DNA from: CAYFFV01 sp964342695
GTDB taxonomy: Bacteria; Acidobacteriota; Vicinamibacteria; Vicinamibacterales; UBA8438
Assembly: GCA_964342695.1 (NCBI GenBank)
Contig: CAYFFV010000003.1
Location: 54,556-118,555 of the forward strand
Reading direction: 5' to 3'
DNA length: 64,000 bases
Positions within the stretch are counted from its first letter, which is position 1, and each line of letters begins with the position of its first letter. A model generated the notes under the pieces. The model worked only from the letters and a program-made list of their open reading frames with translations, did no database searches and had not been told where the DNA came from. This document shows, in pieces, positions 35,929 to 44,855 of the stretch. The position numbers were made by a program, and so were the translations under genes.

Positions 35929-37656
35929 ATGAAGGAAGATTCTGAACCAAAGGCGGTTAACAAAAACTCAATGGAAGTAATAAAAGGTCAGGATTTTGTC
36001 CGACAGATTGTGGAAGCTGATCGCGAGTGTGACAAGTATGGCGGACGAGTGCATACCCGATTTCCTCCCGAACCTAACGGATATCTGCATATTGGCCATG
36101 CGAAGGCTATTTGTTTGAGTTTTGGTATTGCACAAGAGGTTGGAGGTCTTTGCAATCTTAGGATGGATGATACGAATCCTGAAACAGAAAACGAAGAGTA
36201 CGTCAGGGCCATTCAAGAGGACGTTCGGTGGCTGGGTTTTAAGTGGGAAGATCGTTTTTTTTGTGCATCGGATTACTTTGATCGTCTCTATGAGTGCGCA
36301 GTGCAACTCATTAAAAATGGAGACGCTTATGTCGATGATTTACAGGGAGACGCTGTTAGTCAGTATCGAGGACGGTGGAATGAGCCAGGTCGTGATAGTC
36401 CGCATCGTGAACGGTCGATTGCCGAAAACTTAGATCTATTCAATCGGATGCGAGAGGGTGAATTTCAAGACGGTAGTCGGACTCTTCGAGCAAAAATTGA
36501 TATGGCATCTCCTAACATGAACATGAGAGATCCAACCATTTACCGTATTCGAAGGTTTCCACATTATCGAAAAGGGGACAAGTGGTGTATTTACCCTCTG
36601 TACGATTTCACCCATCCACTCTCGGATGCGTTTGAAGGTATTACTCATTCGCTGTGTACGTTGGAATTTGAAGATCATCGTCCACTTTACGAATGGTTTC
36701 TTGAAAAGTTGGCATTTCCACTTCCACCTAGGCAGATAGAGTTTGCTCGTCTTAACCTGACGCATACCGTTCTCAGTAAGCGAAAATTACTTGCACTGGT
36801 TAAGGATGATCATGTTAACGGCTGGGACGACCCTAGGATGCCAACCTTGGTAGGGATGAGGCGGCGAGGTTATCCACCTGCGGCTCTGCGTGAGTTTTGT
36901 GAGCGTATCGGTGTCGCGAAATCGAATAGTGTGGTTCAAATAGCACAACTTGAAGACAGTGTCCGTCAAGAACTGAATCAAACAGCAAACCGTGTCATGG
37001 GTGTCCTTCGTCCGCTGCGCGTTGTAATTGAAAACTATCCAGAGGGAAAATCTGAAACACTGGAAGCGATTAATAATCCTCAAGAGACAGCGGCTGGAAC
37101 CCGAGATTTACCTTTTTCGCGGGTCCTATACATTGAGCAAGATGACTTTCGAGAAGCGCCTCCCAAAAAATTTTTCCGCCTTGGACCTGGTCGAGAGGTG
37201 CGGCTGCGATATGCCTACTTTATTAAGTGCACCGATGTGATTAAAGATTCGAAGACCGGAAAGATTACAGAACTACGGTGTACTTATGATCCTCAGACCA
37301 AGGGAGGACAGGCTCCGGATGGGCGCAAGGTTCGGGGCACGATTCATTGGGTTTCGGCAGAAGATGCGATTGAGTCTGAAGTGCGTATGTATGAACATCT
37401 CTTTACTAAAGAGAATCCAGAAGACACTTCCGAAGGACAAGACTACATGGATTTTCTGAATACTGAATCCATGAGTGTTCTGACAGGATGCAAGGTTGAA
37501 CCTAGTCTGGCCCATGCTTCCCATGGCGCACGGTATCAACTCGAGCGCCAAGGGTACTTCTGTGTTGATGCTGATTCGGCTGACGATAAGCTAGTTTTAA
37601 ACCAGACTGTCAGTTTACGAGATACGTGGGCAAAGTTGGCAAAATCTAAGTCATAA
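35929..37656 (+). CDS. glnS: Glutamine--tRNA ligase
   Basis: A 575-residue class I synthetase. It shows FPPEPNGYLHIGHAKA (HIGH motif), NLRMDDTNP, the GlnRS-specific PEPNGYLHIGHAK context and VLSKRKL as the KMSKS-type motif. Its C-terminal beta-barrel region includes GREVRLRYAYFIKC. It charges tRNA-Gln directly, which fits the tRNA-Gln(CUG) at 15259 with U1-A72 and G73. A GAGAG ribosome site precedes the ATG. It is adjacent to gltX on the same strand, giving both glutamate-family synthetases from what looks like one transcript. Confidence 0.96.
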   Translation: MKEDSEPKAVNKNSMEVIKGQDFVRQIVEADRECDKYGGRVHTRFPPEPNGYLHIGHAKAICLSFGIAQEVGGLCNLRMDDTNPETENEEYVRAIQEDVRWLGFKWEDRFFCASDYFDRLYECAVQLIKNGDAYVDDLQGDAVSQYRGRWNEPGRDSPHRERSIAENLDLFNRMREGEFQDGSRTLRAKIDMASPNMNMRDPTIYRIRRFPHYRKGDKWCIYPLYDFTHPLSDAFEGITHSLCTLEFEDHRPLYEWFLEKLAFPLPPRQIEFARLNLTHTVLSKRKLLALVKDDHVNGWDDPRMPTLVGMRRRGYPPAALREFCERIGVAKSNSVVQIAQLEDSVRQELNQTANRVMGVLRPLRVVIENYPEGKSETLEAINNPQETAAGTRDLPFSRVLYIEQDDFREAPPKKFFRLGPGREVRLRYAYFIKCTDVIKDSKTGKITELRCTYDPQTKGGQAPDGRKVRGTIHWVSAEDAIESEVRMYEHLFTKENPEDTSEGQDYMDFLNTESMSVLTGCKVEPSLAHASHGARYQLERQGYFCVDADSADDKLVLNQTVSLRDTWAKLAKSKS

Positions 37657-37670
37657 CCTCAAGAAAACAT

Positions 37671-38162
37671 CTAATTTCTAGGCGCTGCTCCTAAACCCAT
37701 GGCTCGTCGCCAAGCTGCTAATTGTCCGAGATGATCCATTTCGTGTGAAGTCATCAAGAAAATTGCCAGAGCACCAATAGTTGGAAAATGTTTTCGTAAT
37801 TTTTCATTGGGATGCGGCTGGTCAAGAAAAGCGAGATCGGTAGTTTCCAGAGCTGTAGTGTTACGGTCGTGCGCAGCGCTTAAGTTTGATAGTAGTTCTT
37901 CTTTAGTAGGATAGTCAGCCGCACTTCCCGAGGGTATGCTTCCTGTGACAAAAATTTTATCCCATCCCTCAGGAATATTGGCGTCCAGTCCGATCAGGGT
38001 TGTGAGCCCGTTAGCGGTCATTACAAGATGTCCGAGAGTCCATGCCGGATGATTAACGACGTTGTGAGGTTGTTGCACCATCTGTTCTAGTGAGATGTCT
38101 TTAACAAGCGAATGCGCGAAATTAAGATTAAATCGGTAAAGATCGATAACATGCTTGATCAT
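37671..38162 (-). CDS. DinB family protein
   Basis: A 163-residue four-helix-bundle protein. Metal-binding histidines are in HPAWTLGHL (about residues 38-46) and HEMDHLGQL (about 141-149), as in DinB/YfiT-type proteins, which use bacillithiol-like or other thiols in some bacteria. AAGGAG lies about seven bases before the ATG. It converges with glnS (14-base gap) and is divergent from the oxidoreductase gene. Substrate unknown. Confidence 0.85.
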   Translation of the reverse strand: MIKHVIDLYRFNLNFAHSLVKDISLEQMVQQPHNVVNHPAWTLGHLVMTANGLTTLIGLDANIPEGWDKIFVTGSIPSGSAADYPTKEELLSNLSAAHDRNTTALETTDLAFLDQPHPNEKLRKHFPTIGALAIFLMTSHEMDHLGQLAAWRRAMGLGAAPRN

Positions 38163-38241
38163 TGTTGTCTCCTTTGTATGTGATGTCGCGCAACAGTATT
38201 GTTTAAAAAGTATGACTGTATGAAATTATACTGAGACTGTG

Positions 38242-39276
38242 ATGACAGAATGGAACCGTCAGATTACTTTGGTTGCTCGACCAGAAGGATCTCCTAAAAG
38301 CACCGATTTTAAACTCGTTGAGACTCCCGTGCCGACCCTTGGTTCAGGGGAATTGCTTGCCCGCACAATTTATTTGTCTCTCGATCCCTACATGAGAGGG
38401 CGCATGAATGAGACACGAGGTTACGCAGATGGAGTGAGACTTGGAGATGTCATGGTGGGAGGAACCGTGTCAGAGGTTGTTGAGTCAAACAATACGGAAT
38501 ATCAAAGCGGAGATCTCGTGCTTGGAATGGGGGGATGGCAAGAATATTCTGTCTCGAATGGGGTCGGTTTAAAAAAACTTAATCCTGATGATGCACCTAT
38601 TTCAACTGCGCTTGGTGTGCTTGGGATGCCTGGTCTTTCCGCGTACGTCGGGCTTCTAGATATTGGGAAACCGATGCGAGGTGAAACCGTAGTGGTATCA
38701 GCAGCTTCTGGGGCAGTTGGTGCCGTTGTGGGGCAAATAGCGAAAATCAAAGGATGCCGAGTGATTGGTGTGGCCGGGGCACCCGAGAAATGTGATTACG
38801 TCGAGAGACAACTTGGTTTTGACGTTTGTGTTAGTCGTTTCGATGACGCATTTCCAGTGGCTCTCAAAGAAGCCTGTCCTGACGGTATCGATATTTACTT
38901 TGAGAATACTGGCGGAAAGATTTTTGAAGCAGTTCTGCCTTTGTTAAATACTTACGCTAGGGTTCCTATCTGCGGACGAATTGCAGGTTACTCCGGCCAA
39001 AACACAGATAGACCCAACTTGACTTCATATGTCATGTATCTGGCAATTGTGAAACGGTTAACATTTCAAGGTTTTCTAGTTTTCGATCATTACGATCGGG
39101 AATCTGATTTTTTGCGTGATGTTCAGTTATGGATCCGTAAAGGTCAGCTTGTTTACCGGGAGGACATTCTTGATGGACTTGAACATGCGGTCAAAGGTTT
39201 TCAGGGTTTGCTGCAGGGTAAGAATTTTGGCAAGTTGCTTGTACGTGTTTCCGAAGACCCAACGTCTAAACAATGA
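38242..39276 (+). CDS. NADP-dependent zinc-independent MDR oxidoreductase (CurA/LTB4DH type)
   Basis: A 344-residue cytosolic reductase from ATG 38242 (a GTG lies one codon before). Hallmarks of the zinc-independent medium-chain family are YLSLDPYMRGRMN, a cofactor motif AASGAVGAVVGQIAKIKGC and IYFENTGGK. Relatives (CurA, prostaglandin reductase) reduce C=C bonds of enones. The stop overlaps the start of the YfcC transporter gene by four bases (ATGA), so the enzyme and transporter are coupled and may share a substrate. Confidence 0.9.
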   Translation: MTEWNRQITLVARPEGSPKSTDFKLVETPVPTLGSGELLARTIYLSLDPYMRGRMNETRGYADGVRLGDVMVGGTVSEVVESNNTEYQSGDLVLGMGGWQEYSVSNGVGLKKLNPDDAPISTALGVLGMPGLSAYVGLLDIGKPMRGETVVVSAASGAVGAVVGQIAKIKGCRVIGVAGAPEKCDYVERQLGFDVCVSRFDDAFPVALKEACPDGIDIYFENTGGKIFEAVLPLLNTYARVPICGRIAGYSGQNTDRPNLTSYVMYLAIVKRLTFQGFLVFDHYDRESDFLRDVQLWIRKGQLVYREDILDGLEHAVKGFQGLLQGKNFGKLLVRVSEDPTSKQ

Positions 39277-40646
39277 CTAAGGTGCGTCCCGTTGATGCCG
39301 GGCGTTTTCCCGACTCTCTTGTCCTCTTATTTGTGCTGATACTTCTTGCACAGGTGGCAACCTATTTTCTTCCGGCGGGTGAGTTTGAACGCGATGGTTT
39401 GCGAGTTGTTAGTGGAAGTTTTCATCCGGTTAATGCGGATCCTCTTCCATGGTTCAGCTTTTTGACCTTGATTCCTGTTGGCTTATCTGCAGCACAAGAA
39501 ATCATTTTTTTTGTTTTTATTGTCGGCGGTGTGATTGCGGTTGTCCGTGCCACGGGTGCCATTGATGCTTTGATTGGAGCTTGTATCAGAAACTTGGGAT
39601 CGCGGCCACATTTTCTGGTTGGTGGAATGGTGGCTGTATTTGCACTTGGTTCCTCAACAATTGGTATGGCCGAGGAGTATGTAGCGTTCGTGCCAATATT
39701 GGTTGCGATGTGTTTGTCCATGAAGATGGATGCGATGGTGGCCGTTGCCATTATCTATGTAGGTGCCGGCATTGGTTATGCATGTGCAGCGCTTAATCCG
39801 TTTACGGTGTTAATCGCCCAGGAGATAGCCGGAGTACAGCCCACGTCAGGACAAACGGTAAGGTGGATCTTACTCCTACTCTGCGCCGGAATTGGTGTAC
39901 ACCATATTGTGAGTTATGTCCGTAAATTAGAGCGGACCCCAGAGCCGGATCTAGTTAATGAAACAGTTGCAGCTGGTGATACTAAGGCCTTAGAGCTTCG
40001 GTTTTTAGAATTTAAACATATTTTCGTGCTTCTCATCTTTGTTGCCGGTGTAGGCCTATTTCTTTTTGGAGCGATGTTTTGGGCGTGGTACTTGGCAGAA
40101 CTAACAGCGATGTTACTTGGGTTAGCATTGGTTATCGCAGTTGTTAGCAAACTAAATTACAACCTCGTAGCAACAGCTTTTTGTCGAGGTGCGGCAGGAT
40201 TAACAACGACAGCATTACTTATAGGCTTTGCGCGCACGATTCAGGTGATATTGTCTGAAGCTCAAGTTATCGACACCATCATTTATAGTGTTGCGCAGTC
40301 TATAAATGGTTTGCCTTCTGGAGTAGCGGTGTTAGGGATGTTACTAGTGCAGACAGTGTGCAATTTTTTTGTTCCCTCTGGATCCGGTCAAGCTTTTATC
40401 ACAATGCCGATCATGGCACCTCTTGCGGACCTCACAGGAATTAGTCGACAGACGGCGGTTTTGGCCTATCAGTTTGGCGACGGTTTTACGAACATGGTTG
40501 TGCCCACGAATGCTGTGTTAATGGGCATACTTGGATTGGCGCAAGTTCCCTATCATGCTTGGTTACGATTTATTGTTCCCTTACTCGGTAAACTGTATGT
40601 TGTGGCTATTATTGTCTTGCTAATGGCGGTAGAGTTTGGATACTAG
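39273..40646 (+). CDS. YfcC/DcuC-like carboxylate or amino-acid transporter
   Basis: A 457-residue inner-membrane carrier with 11-12 hydrophobic segments. It matches the C4-dicarboxylate/arginine-ornithine antiporter-like family (YfcC): FFVFIVGGVIAVVRATGA, GSSTIGMAEEYVAFVPI, CNFFVPSGSGQAFITMPIM and FGDGFTNMVVPTN. These are the two re-entrant-loop-type signatures. The substrate is unknown. Its start codon overlaps the stop of the upstream oxidoreductase by four bases, a strong sign of coupled expression. Confidence 0.88.
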   Translation: MTKVRPVDAGRFPDSLVLLFVLILLAQVATYFLPAGEFERDGLRVVSGSFHPVNADPLPWFSFLTLIPVGLSAAQEIIFFVFIVGGVIAVVRATGAIDALIGACIRNLGSRPHFLVGGMVAVFALGSSTIGMAEEYVAFVPILVAMCLSMKMDAMVAVAIIYVGAGIGYACAALNPFTVLIAQEIAGVQPTSGQTVRWILLLLCAGIGVHHIVSYVRKLERTPEPDLVNETVAAGDTKALELRFLEFKHIFVLLIFVAGVGLFLFGAMFWAWYLAELTAMLLGLALVIAVVSKLNYNLVATAFCRGAAGLTTTALLIGFARTIQVILSEAQVIDTIIYSVAQSINGLPSGVAVLGMLLVQTVCNFFVPSGSGQAFITMPIMAPLADLTGISRQTAVLAYQFGDGFTNMVVPTNAVLMGILGLAQVPYHAWLRFIVPLLGKLYVVAIIVLLMAVEFGY

Positions 40647-40748
40647 TGATGTTGGAAGTCATTCTATGTATAGTAAATCTCATGGAACCATAGCCTCAAT
40701 TGGAAAATTATGGGGTGTCCTTAAGGGAAGGCTAATTGCGAGAAATTG

Positions 40749-41588
40749 ATGCACTTTAATGTTTTTCGGTACCGACTACCTGTTTTTTTTCTGATGGGGC
40801 TTCTCTTGGTTGGCTGTGATCAATCGAGCACCTTAGTTGATCTTGGTGGAAATGTACCCGATCCTATTTATGAAGTGGAGCCGGGTTCTATGACCATCCA
40901 ATTGCTCCGTGAACCTGTTGCCATTTCTCCGGTGAGAATGACGAGTCTCAATGGGAACACCTTTTCCACAACTGACTGGCTTGGCAAGGTGACCTTGGTG
41001 AATTTTTGGGCTACTTGGTGTGGACCATGCAGAGAGGAAATCCCTGATCTCATTCAACTACAAGAACGCTATCCAGATCACCTCCGCATCATTGGCATTT
41101 CGACTGATGAAGGCACTCCGGAGATGGTTAAGGCGTTTTCAGAACAGATGGGCATTAATTATCCCGTTGTTATGGCAACTCCAGAATTAAACAGACAGTT
41201 TCCTGGTGTATTTGCCTTGCCGACATCATTTATTGTCGATCCGAGAGGGCACATTGTGCAGACGCACGTCGGCTTGATCAACCCGGCTGTTTTTGAACAA
41301 GAAGCGCGGCACTTAATGTTGTTGCCGACCATGGTAGATGTCGAATTAGTGGATAGCAATGATACGACGCGCTTAGTAAATGCGGCGCACGCTACGGAGA
41401 TTCCTGGGTTGGATCTTTCAGAACTAACTCCGACTCAGAAAGAACAAGTTCTCCAGCGACTTAACGAAGATGGTTGTCCTTGTGGGTGTTCTTTAACCCT
41501 TGCTCAGTGCCGGATCAATGATTCTTCTTGTGGTATTAGCCCGCCATTGGCACAAAAAGTAGTCGACGAAGTGATTAGCTCGAATTAG
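40749..41588 (+). CDS. TlpA-like thioredoxin-fold lipoprotein with Cys-rich C-terminus
   Basis: A 279-residue protein from ATG 40749 (TTG one codon before). The leader ends in a lipobox, LLVGC, with Cys at about 23. A redoxin domain follows, with the active site WCGPC at about 90-94, VNFWATWC and a cis-Pro in ALPTSF. The C-terminal 40 residues hold five cysteines: CPCGC (243-247), then Cys254 and Cys261, in the form CPCGC-x6-C-x6-C. This tail resembles a metal-binding knuckle seen in other acidobacterial redoxins, but I know of no proven role. It may reduce periplasmic disulfides or bind metal. Confidence 0.85.
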   Translation: MHFNVFRYRLPVFFLMGLLLVGCDQSSTLVDLGGNVPDPIYEVEPGSMTIQLLREPVAISPVRMTSLNGNTFSTTDWLGKVTLVNFWATWCGPCREEIPDLIQLQERYPDHLRIIGISTDEGTPEMVKAFSEQMGINYPVVMATPELNRQFPGVFALPTSFIVDPRGHIVQTHVGLINPAVFEQEARHLMLLPTMVDVELVDSNDTTRLVNAAHATEIPGLDLSELTPTQKEQVLQRLNEDGCPCGCSLTLAQCRINDSSCGISPPLAQKVVDEVISSN

Positions 41589-41650
41589 TGCCACGTATTG
41601 CTACGGCTGACTTCTAGTTTTTCCTCATAGACCATACCAAAAAGTAATCG

Positions 41651-44600
41651 CTATGTTGCTGAAGGAGCAGGATCGTTGGTAATAGGTGTGGAGTTTCTGT
41701 CGTTGGTGTTATTACTTCGAAAAATTAAATTGAACACTAAACGAATATCTTCAAGTACAAAGTAAGAGGTTGGTACCAAAATTAATGTAATAAAGGTGGC
41801 AAATATTACCCCGAATGCTAGAGAAACTGCCATCGGCACAAGGAAAGCGGCATCAAAGCTTTTTTCAAGCATTAAAGGCGCTAGTCCTAAGAATGTAGTT
41901 AGGGAGGTTAAGAGGATTGGCCGAAAACGCGAAACCCCCGCTTCGCGAACAGCGGAAGCGATGTCTTCATGTAAGAGCCGTTTTCGGTTAATAAATGTGA
42001 CCATCACTAAGCTGTCATTGACAACTACACCAGTTAGAGCGACTAGCCCGAACATCGACATCATTGTTACATTTAATCCCATAATAATGTGTCCCCAGAT
42101 CGCGCCAACAAGACCGAATGGAATTGCACTCATGATGATAAGAGGTTGGACATACGACTTCAATGGAATGGCAAGCAATGCAAAGATCATAAACAAGGCG
42201 ATTACGTATCCTGTTTGTAATCCCCCGATTGCATCATCTTGTTCGGCTTGTACCCCTTCCATCTCGTAGGAAATACCAGAATAACGAGCGAGAATATTTG
42301 GAAGAACGTTTTGTCTAAGATCGGCGATCACTTCACCACTTGTTGTGAAGTTTTCATCTACGCCGGCAGTAACATTAATTGCTCTCCTCCGGTCCACACG
42401 TTTGATTGATGAGAATCCTCGGCCAGGGTCGACAACGGCAACTTGCCCAAACGGGACTTCACCGCCACTTGGAGTTCGAATGCGCATCTTCTCTAGGTTG
42501 CCGAGCGATTTACGTTCATCAGCGGGATACCTCACCATAACTCGTATATCATCTCGGCCACGCTGAATCCGCTGTGCTTCTTCTCCATAGAACGCCTGTC
42601 GAACTTGTCGGCCAAGATCCTGAAGTGTCACGCCTAATGTTTCAGCAGTTTGTTTAATGCCGAGTTTCATTTCTCGTTTTCCCGGCAGAAAAGAATCACT
42701 TATGCCGAAAACACCAGTATAGTTTTCAAGGTGAAGCTTGATTTCATCGGCGGCCAGTTGCAGTTGATCTATATCTCGGCCAACAAGCATCACATCAACA
42801 TCTTCTCCTGGTGACATCACAGAAGAGTTAAATTTCAGACCTGTGGCTTCCGGAATGTCTCCAGTGATGGCTCTCCATCGGTTTCCCAAGGCTTCGCTGT
42901 TGTAGATTCGATTTTGAGAAGGCGCCAGTTCTAACATGACTTCGCCAAGATGAGCCGCTGATCGGTTGCTAACTGGTCCGATTGGCCCTCCGTCCCGAGA
43001 AGCGATCGGTTGATCTCCAACGGCGGCAAAGATATGCGGGATGTAATCCTCACCCGTTTCATCAATCAGATCCTGTCTTAATTGTGCGGCCGCGGTTTCG
43101 AGTTTTCGGACGGCTTTAGCTGTTTCAGAGACCGGTGTACCTTGAGGCATAGTGATTGACGCCGCCATAAAATCAGCTTCAATGCTGGGGAAGAAATGAA
43201 AATTTGTCCATCCACCCAGCACCATGCCGACTGTTAGAATAAGCGTTGCTAAGCCTGTAGACAGCGTGAGATATCGCCATTTCAAACAAACTTCTAATGT
43301 TGGTTTGTAGACACTGTGAATAAACCGTTGCAGTCCGTTTGTAATTAGCTTCCGGAAAGATCGTAAGGGCCCTTTTCTAGGTTTCTTTTGAGGAATATAA
43401 GAAAGATGGGCCGGTAGGATCTTGAGAGATTCAACTAATGAGAAGACAAGACAGGGAATTACAATTAACGGGATAATCCGAAACATTTTGCCCATCATGC
43501 CAGGCACAAACATTAAGGGCAGAAAAGCCGCAACAGTAGTTAAAACTGCAAAAATGACGGGTGTTGCTATTTCCTGTGCACCTTCGATGGAACCTTTAAG
43601 TCCTTGGCCGTGACGTTCTTGGTGTGCATAAATGTTTTCTCCGACGATGATAGCGTCGTCAACAACAATCCCGAGTACAAGAATAAAAGCGAACAAGGAT
43701 AGAACGTTTATCGTAGCATCGAGTCCAGGCATCAACATGATGGCACCAAGAAACGAGATCGGGATACCAAGGCTCACCCAAAACGCGAGTCTAATTTCAA
43801 GAAAGATAGCGAGTACTAGAAAAACCAATACGAAACCAGATAGGCCAGTGCGCAACATGGTGGCAAGTCTAGTGGTCAGCATTTCGGCTTGATCCATAAG
43901 AATGGTAAGTGACACCCCGGCTGGAAGACCTGGCTGGGTGTCGCCAACATAGTCATAGATTCGATTCGCAATACTCAGTGCACTTTGATCGCCAGTCCGA
44001 AACACCGAAACCAAGACGGTGGGTTCGAGATCGAAGCGGGCGGATTGATCCGTTTCTGCAAAGCCATCTACTACATTCGCGACTTCGCCCAACAGAAGAC
44101 GAGTACCGTCCGTGCGGGTTAACAACACGATATTTTCGTACTCTGAACCACGATAAGCTTGTCCAATAGTCCGAAGGAGAATTTCCCCGCTGTCACTTCT
44201 TACTGATCCGCCCGGAAGATCTAGAGATGAACGACGAACAGCATTTGCCACCTCGTCAAATGTTAAACCGTGCCGACGAAGTGCTGTTTCTGAAATTTCG
44301 ATTGAAATTTCGTATGGGCGTGCACTACTAATCTCTACAAGAGAAATTTCTGGAAATGAAGACAGTTCAAGACGAATGTTATCTGCGATTGTCTTCAGTG
44401 TCTCTTCGTCAGTTTGTCCAGAAATTGCAAGATCGATCACTGACTCACGACCAACCAATTCACGGATAATTGGTTTTTCAGTTTCCTCTGGAAATGTGTC
44501 GATAGTATCGACACGACTTTTTATGTCATCGAGAACGCGTCGGGCGTCTGCACCGAGCTCAAGTTCTACCATAACAGTTCCAAAACCTTCACCAGCGTTA

Positions 44601-44848
44601 GACGTTACGTGTTTCATTCCATCGACGCCTTGGATTGCTTCTTCAATGCGCACACAGATAGCTTCTTCGACTTCTTCAGGGGCAGCTCCGAGATAGGGCA
44701 CCTCGATCATGATTCGATCGAGCGTGATCTCTGGAAACACTTCTGATCTGACGTTAAATGCCGCGATGAGGCCACTTGCGACAATGAACACCATAAGTAA
44801 ATTGGCTGCGACGGTGTTTTTTGCGAACCAGGAAATAATGCCGTTCAT
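41651..44848 (-). CDS. RND efflux transporter permease (HAE1-like)
   Basis: A 1065-residue inner-membrane pump subunit of the AcrB/MexB superfamily. It has the usual 12-helix plan with two large periplasmic loops. The proton-relay aspartates are present in TM4 (LGIVVDDAIIVGEN). At the place of the AcrB TM10 lysine, the sequence reads GVVVNDSLVMV, as in several other RND subfamilies. It lies seven bases after the adaptor gene, which in turn follows tolC. The substrates are unknown; drugs, bile-like compounds or lipids are typical of the family. Confidence 0.93.
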   Translation of the reverse strand: MNGIISWFAKNTVAANLLMVFIVASGLIAAFNVRSEVFPEITLDRIMIEVPYLGAAPEEVEEAICVRIEEAIQGVDGMKHVTSNAGEGFGTVMVELELGADARRVLDDIKSRVDTIDTFPEETEKPIIRELVGRESVIDLAISGQTDEETLKTIADNIRLELSSFPEISLVEISSARPYEISIEISETALRRHGLTFDEVANAVRRSSLDLPGGSVRSDSGEILLRTIGQAYRGSEYENIVLLTRTDGTRLLLGEVANVVDGFAETDQSARFDLEPTVLVSVFRTGDQSALSIANRIYDYVGDTQPGLPAGVSLTILMDQAEMLTTRLATMLRTGLSGFVLVFLVLAIFLEIRLAFWVSLGIPISFLGAIMLMPGLDATINVLSLFAFILVLGIVVDDAIIVGENIYAHQERHGQGLKGSIEGAQEIATPVIFAVLTTVAAFLPLMFVPGMMGKMFRIIPLIVIPCLVFSLVESLKILPAHLSYIPQKKPRKGPLRSFRKLITNGLQRFIHSVYKPTLEVCLKWRYLTLSTGLATLILTVGMVLGGWTNFHFFPSIEADFMAASITMPQGTPVSETAKAVRKLETAAAQLRQDLIDETGEDYIPHIFAAVGDQPIASRDGGPIGPVSNRSAAHLGEVMLELAPSQNRIYNSEALGNRWRAITGDIPEATGLKFNSSVMSPGEDVDVMLVGRDIDQLQLAADEIKLHLENYTGVFGISDSFLPGKREMKLGIKQTAETLGVTLQDLGRQVRQAFYGEEAQRIQRGRDDIRVMVRYPADERKSLGNLEKMRIRTPSGGEVPFGQVAVVDPGRGFSSIKRVDRRRAINVTAGVDENFTTSGEVIADLRQNVLPNILARYSGISYEMEGVQAEQDDAIGGLQTGYVIALFMIFALLAIPLKSYVQPLIIMSAIPFGLVGAIWGHIIMGLNVTMMSMFGLVALTGVVVNDSLVMVTFINRKRLLHEDIASAVREAGVSRFRPILLTSLTTFLGLAPLMLEKSFDAAFLVPMAVSLAFGVIFATFITLILVPTSYFVLEDIRLVFNLIFRSNNTNDRNSTPITNDPAPSAT

Positions 44849-44855
44849 GTTCGAA

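Noticed and set aside
41796..42269. A 157-codon plus-strand frame within the RND gene
   Set aside because: Antisense to a highly conserved pump gene; composition is that of a shadow frame.
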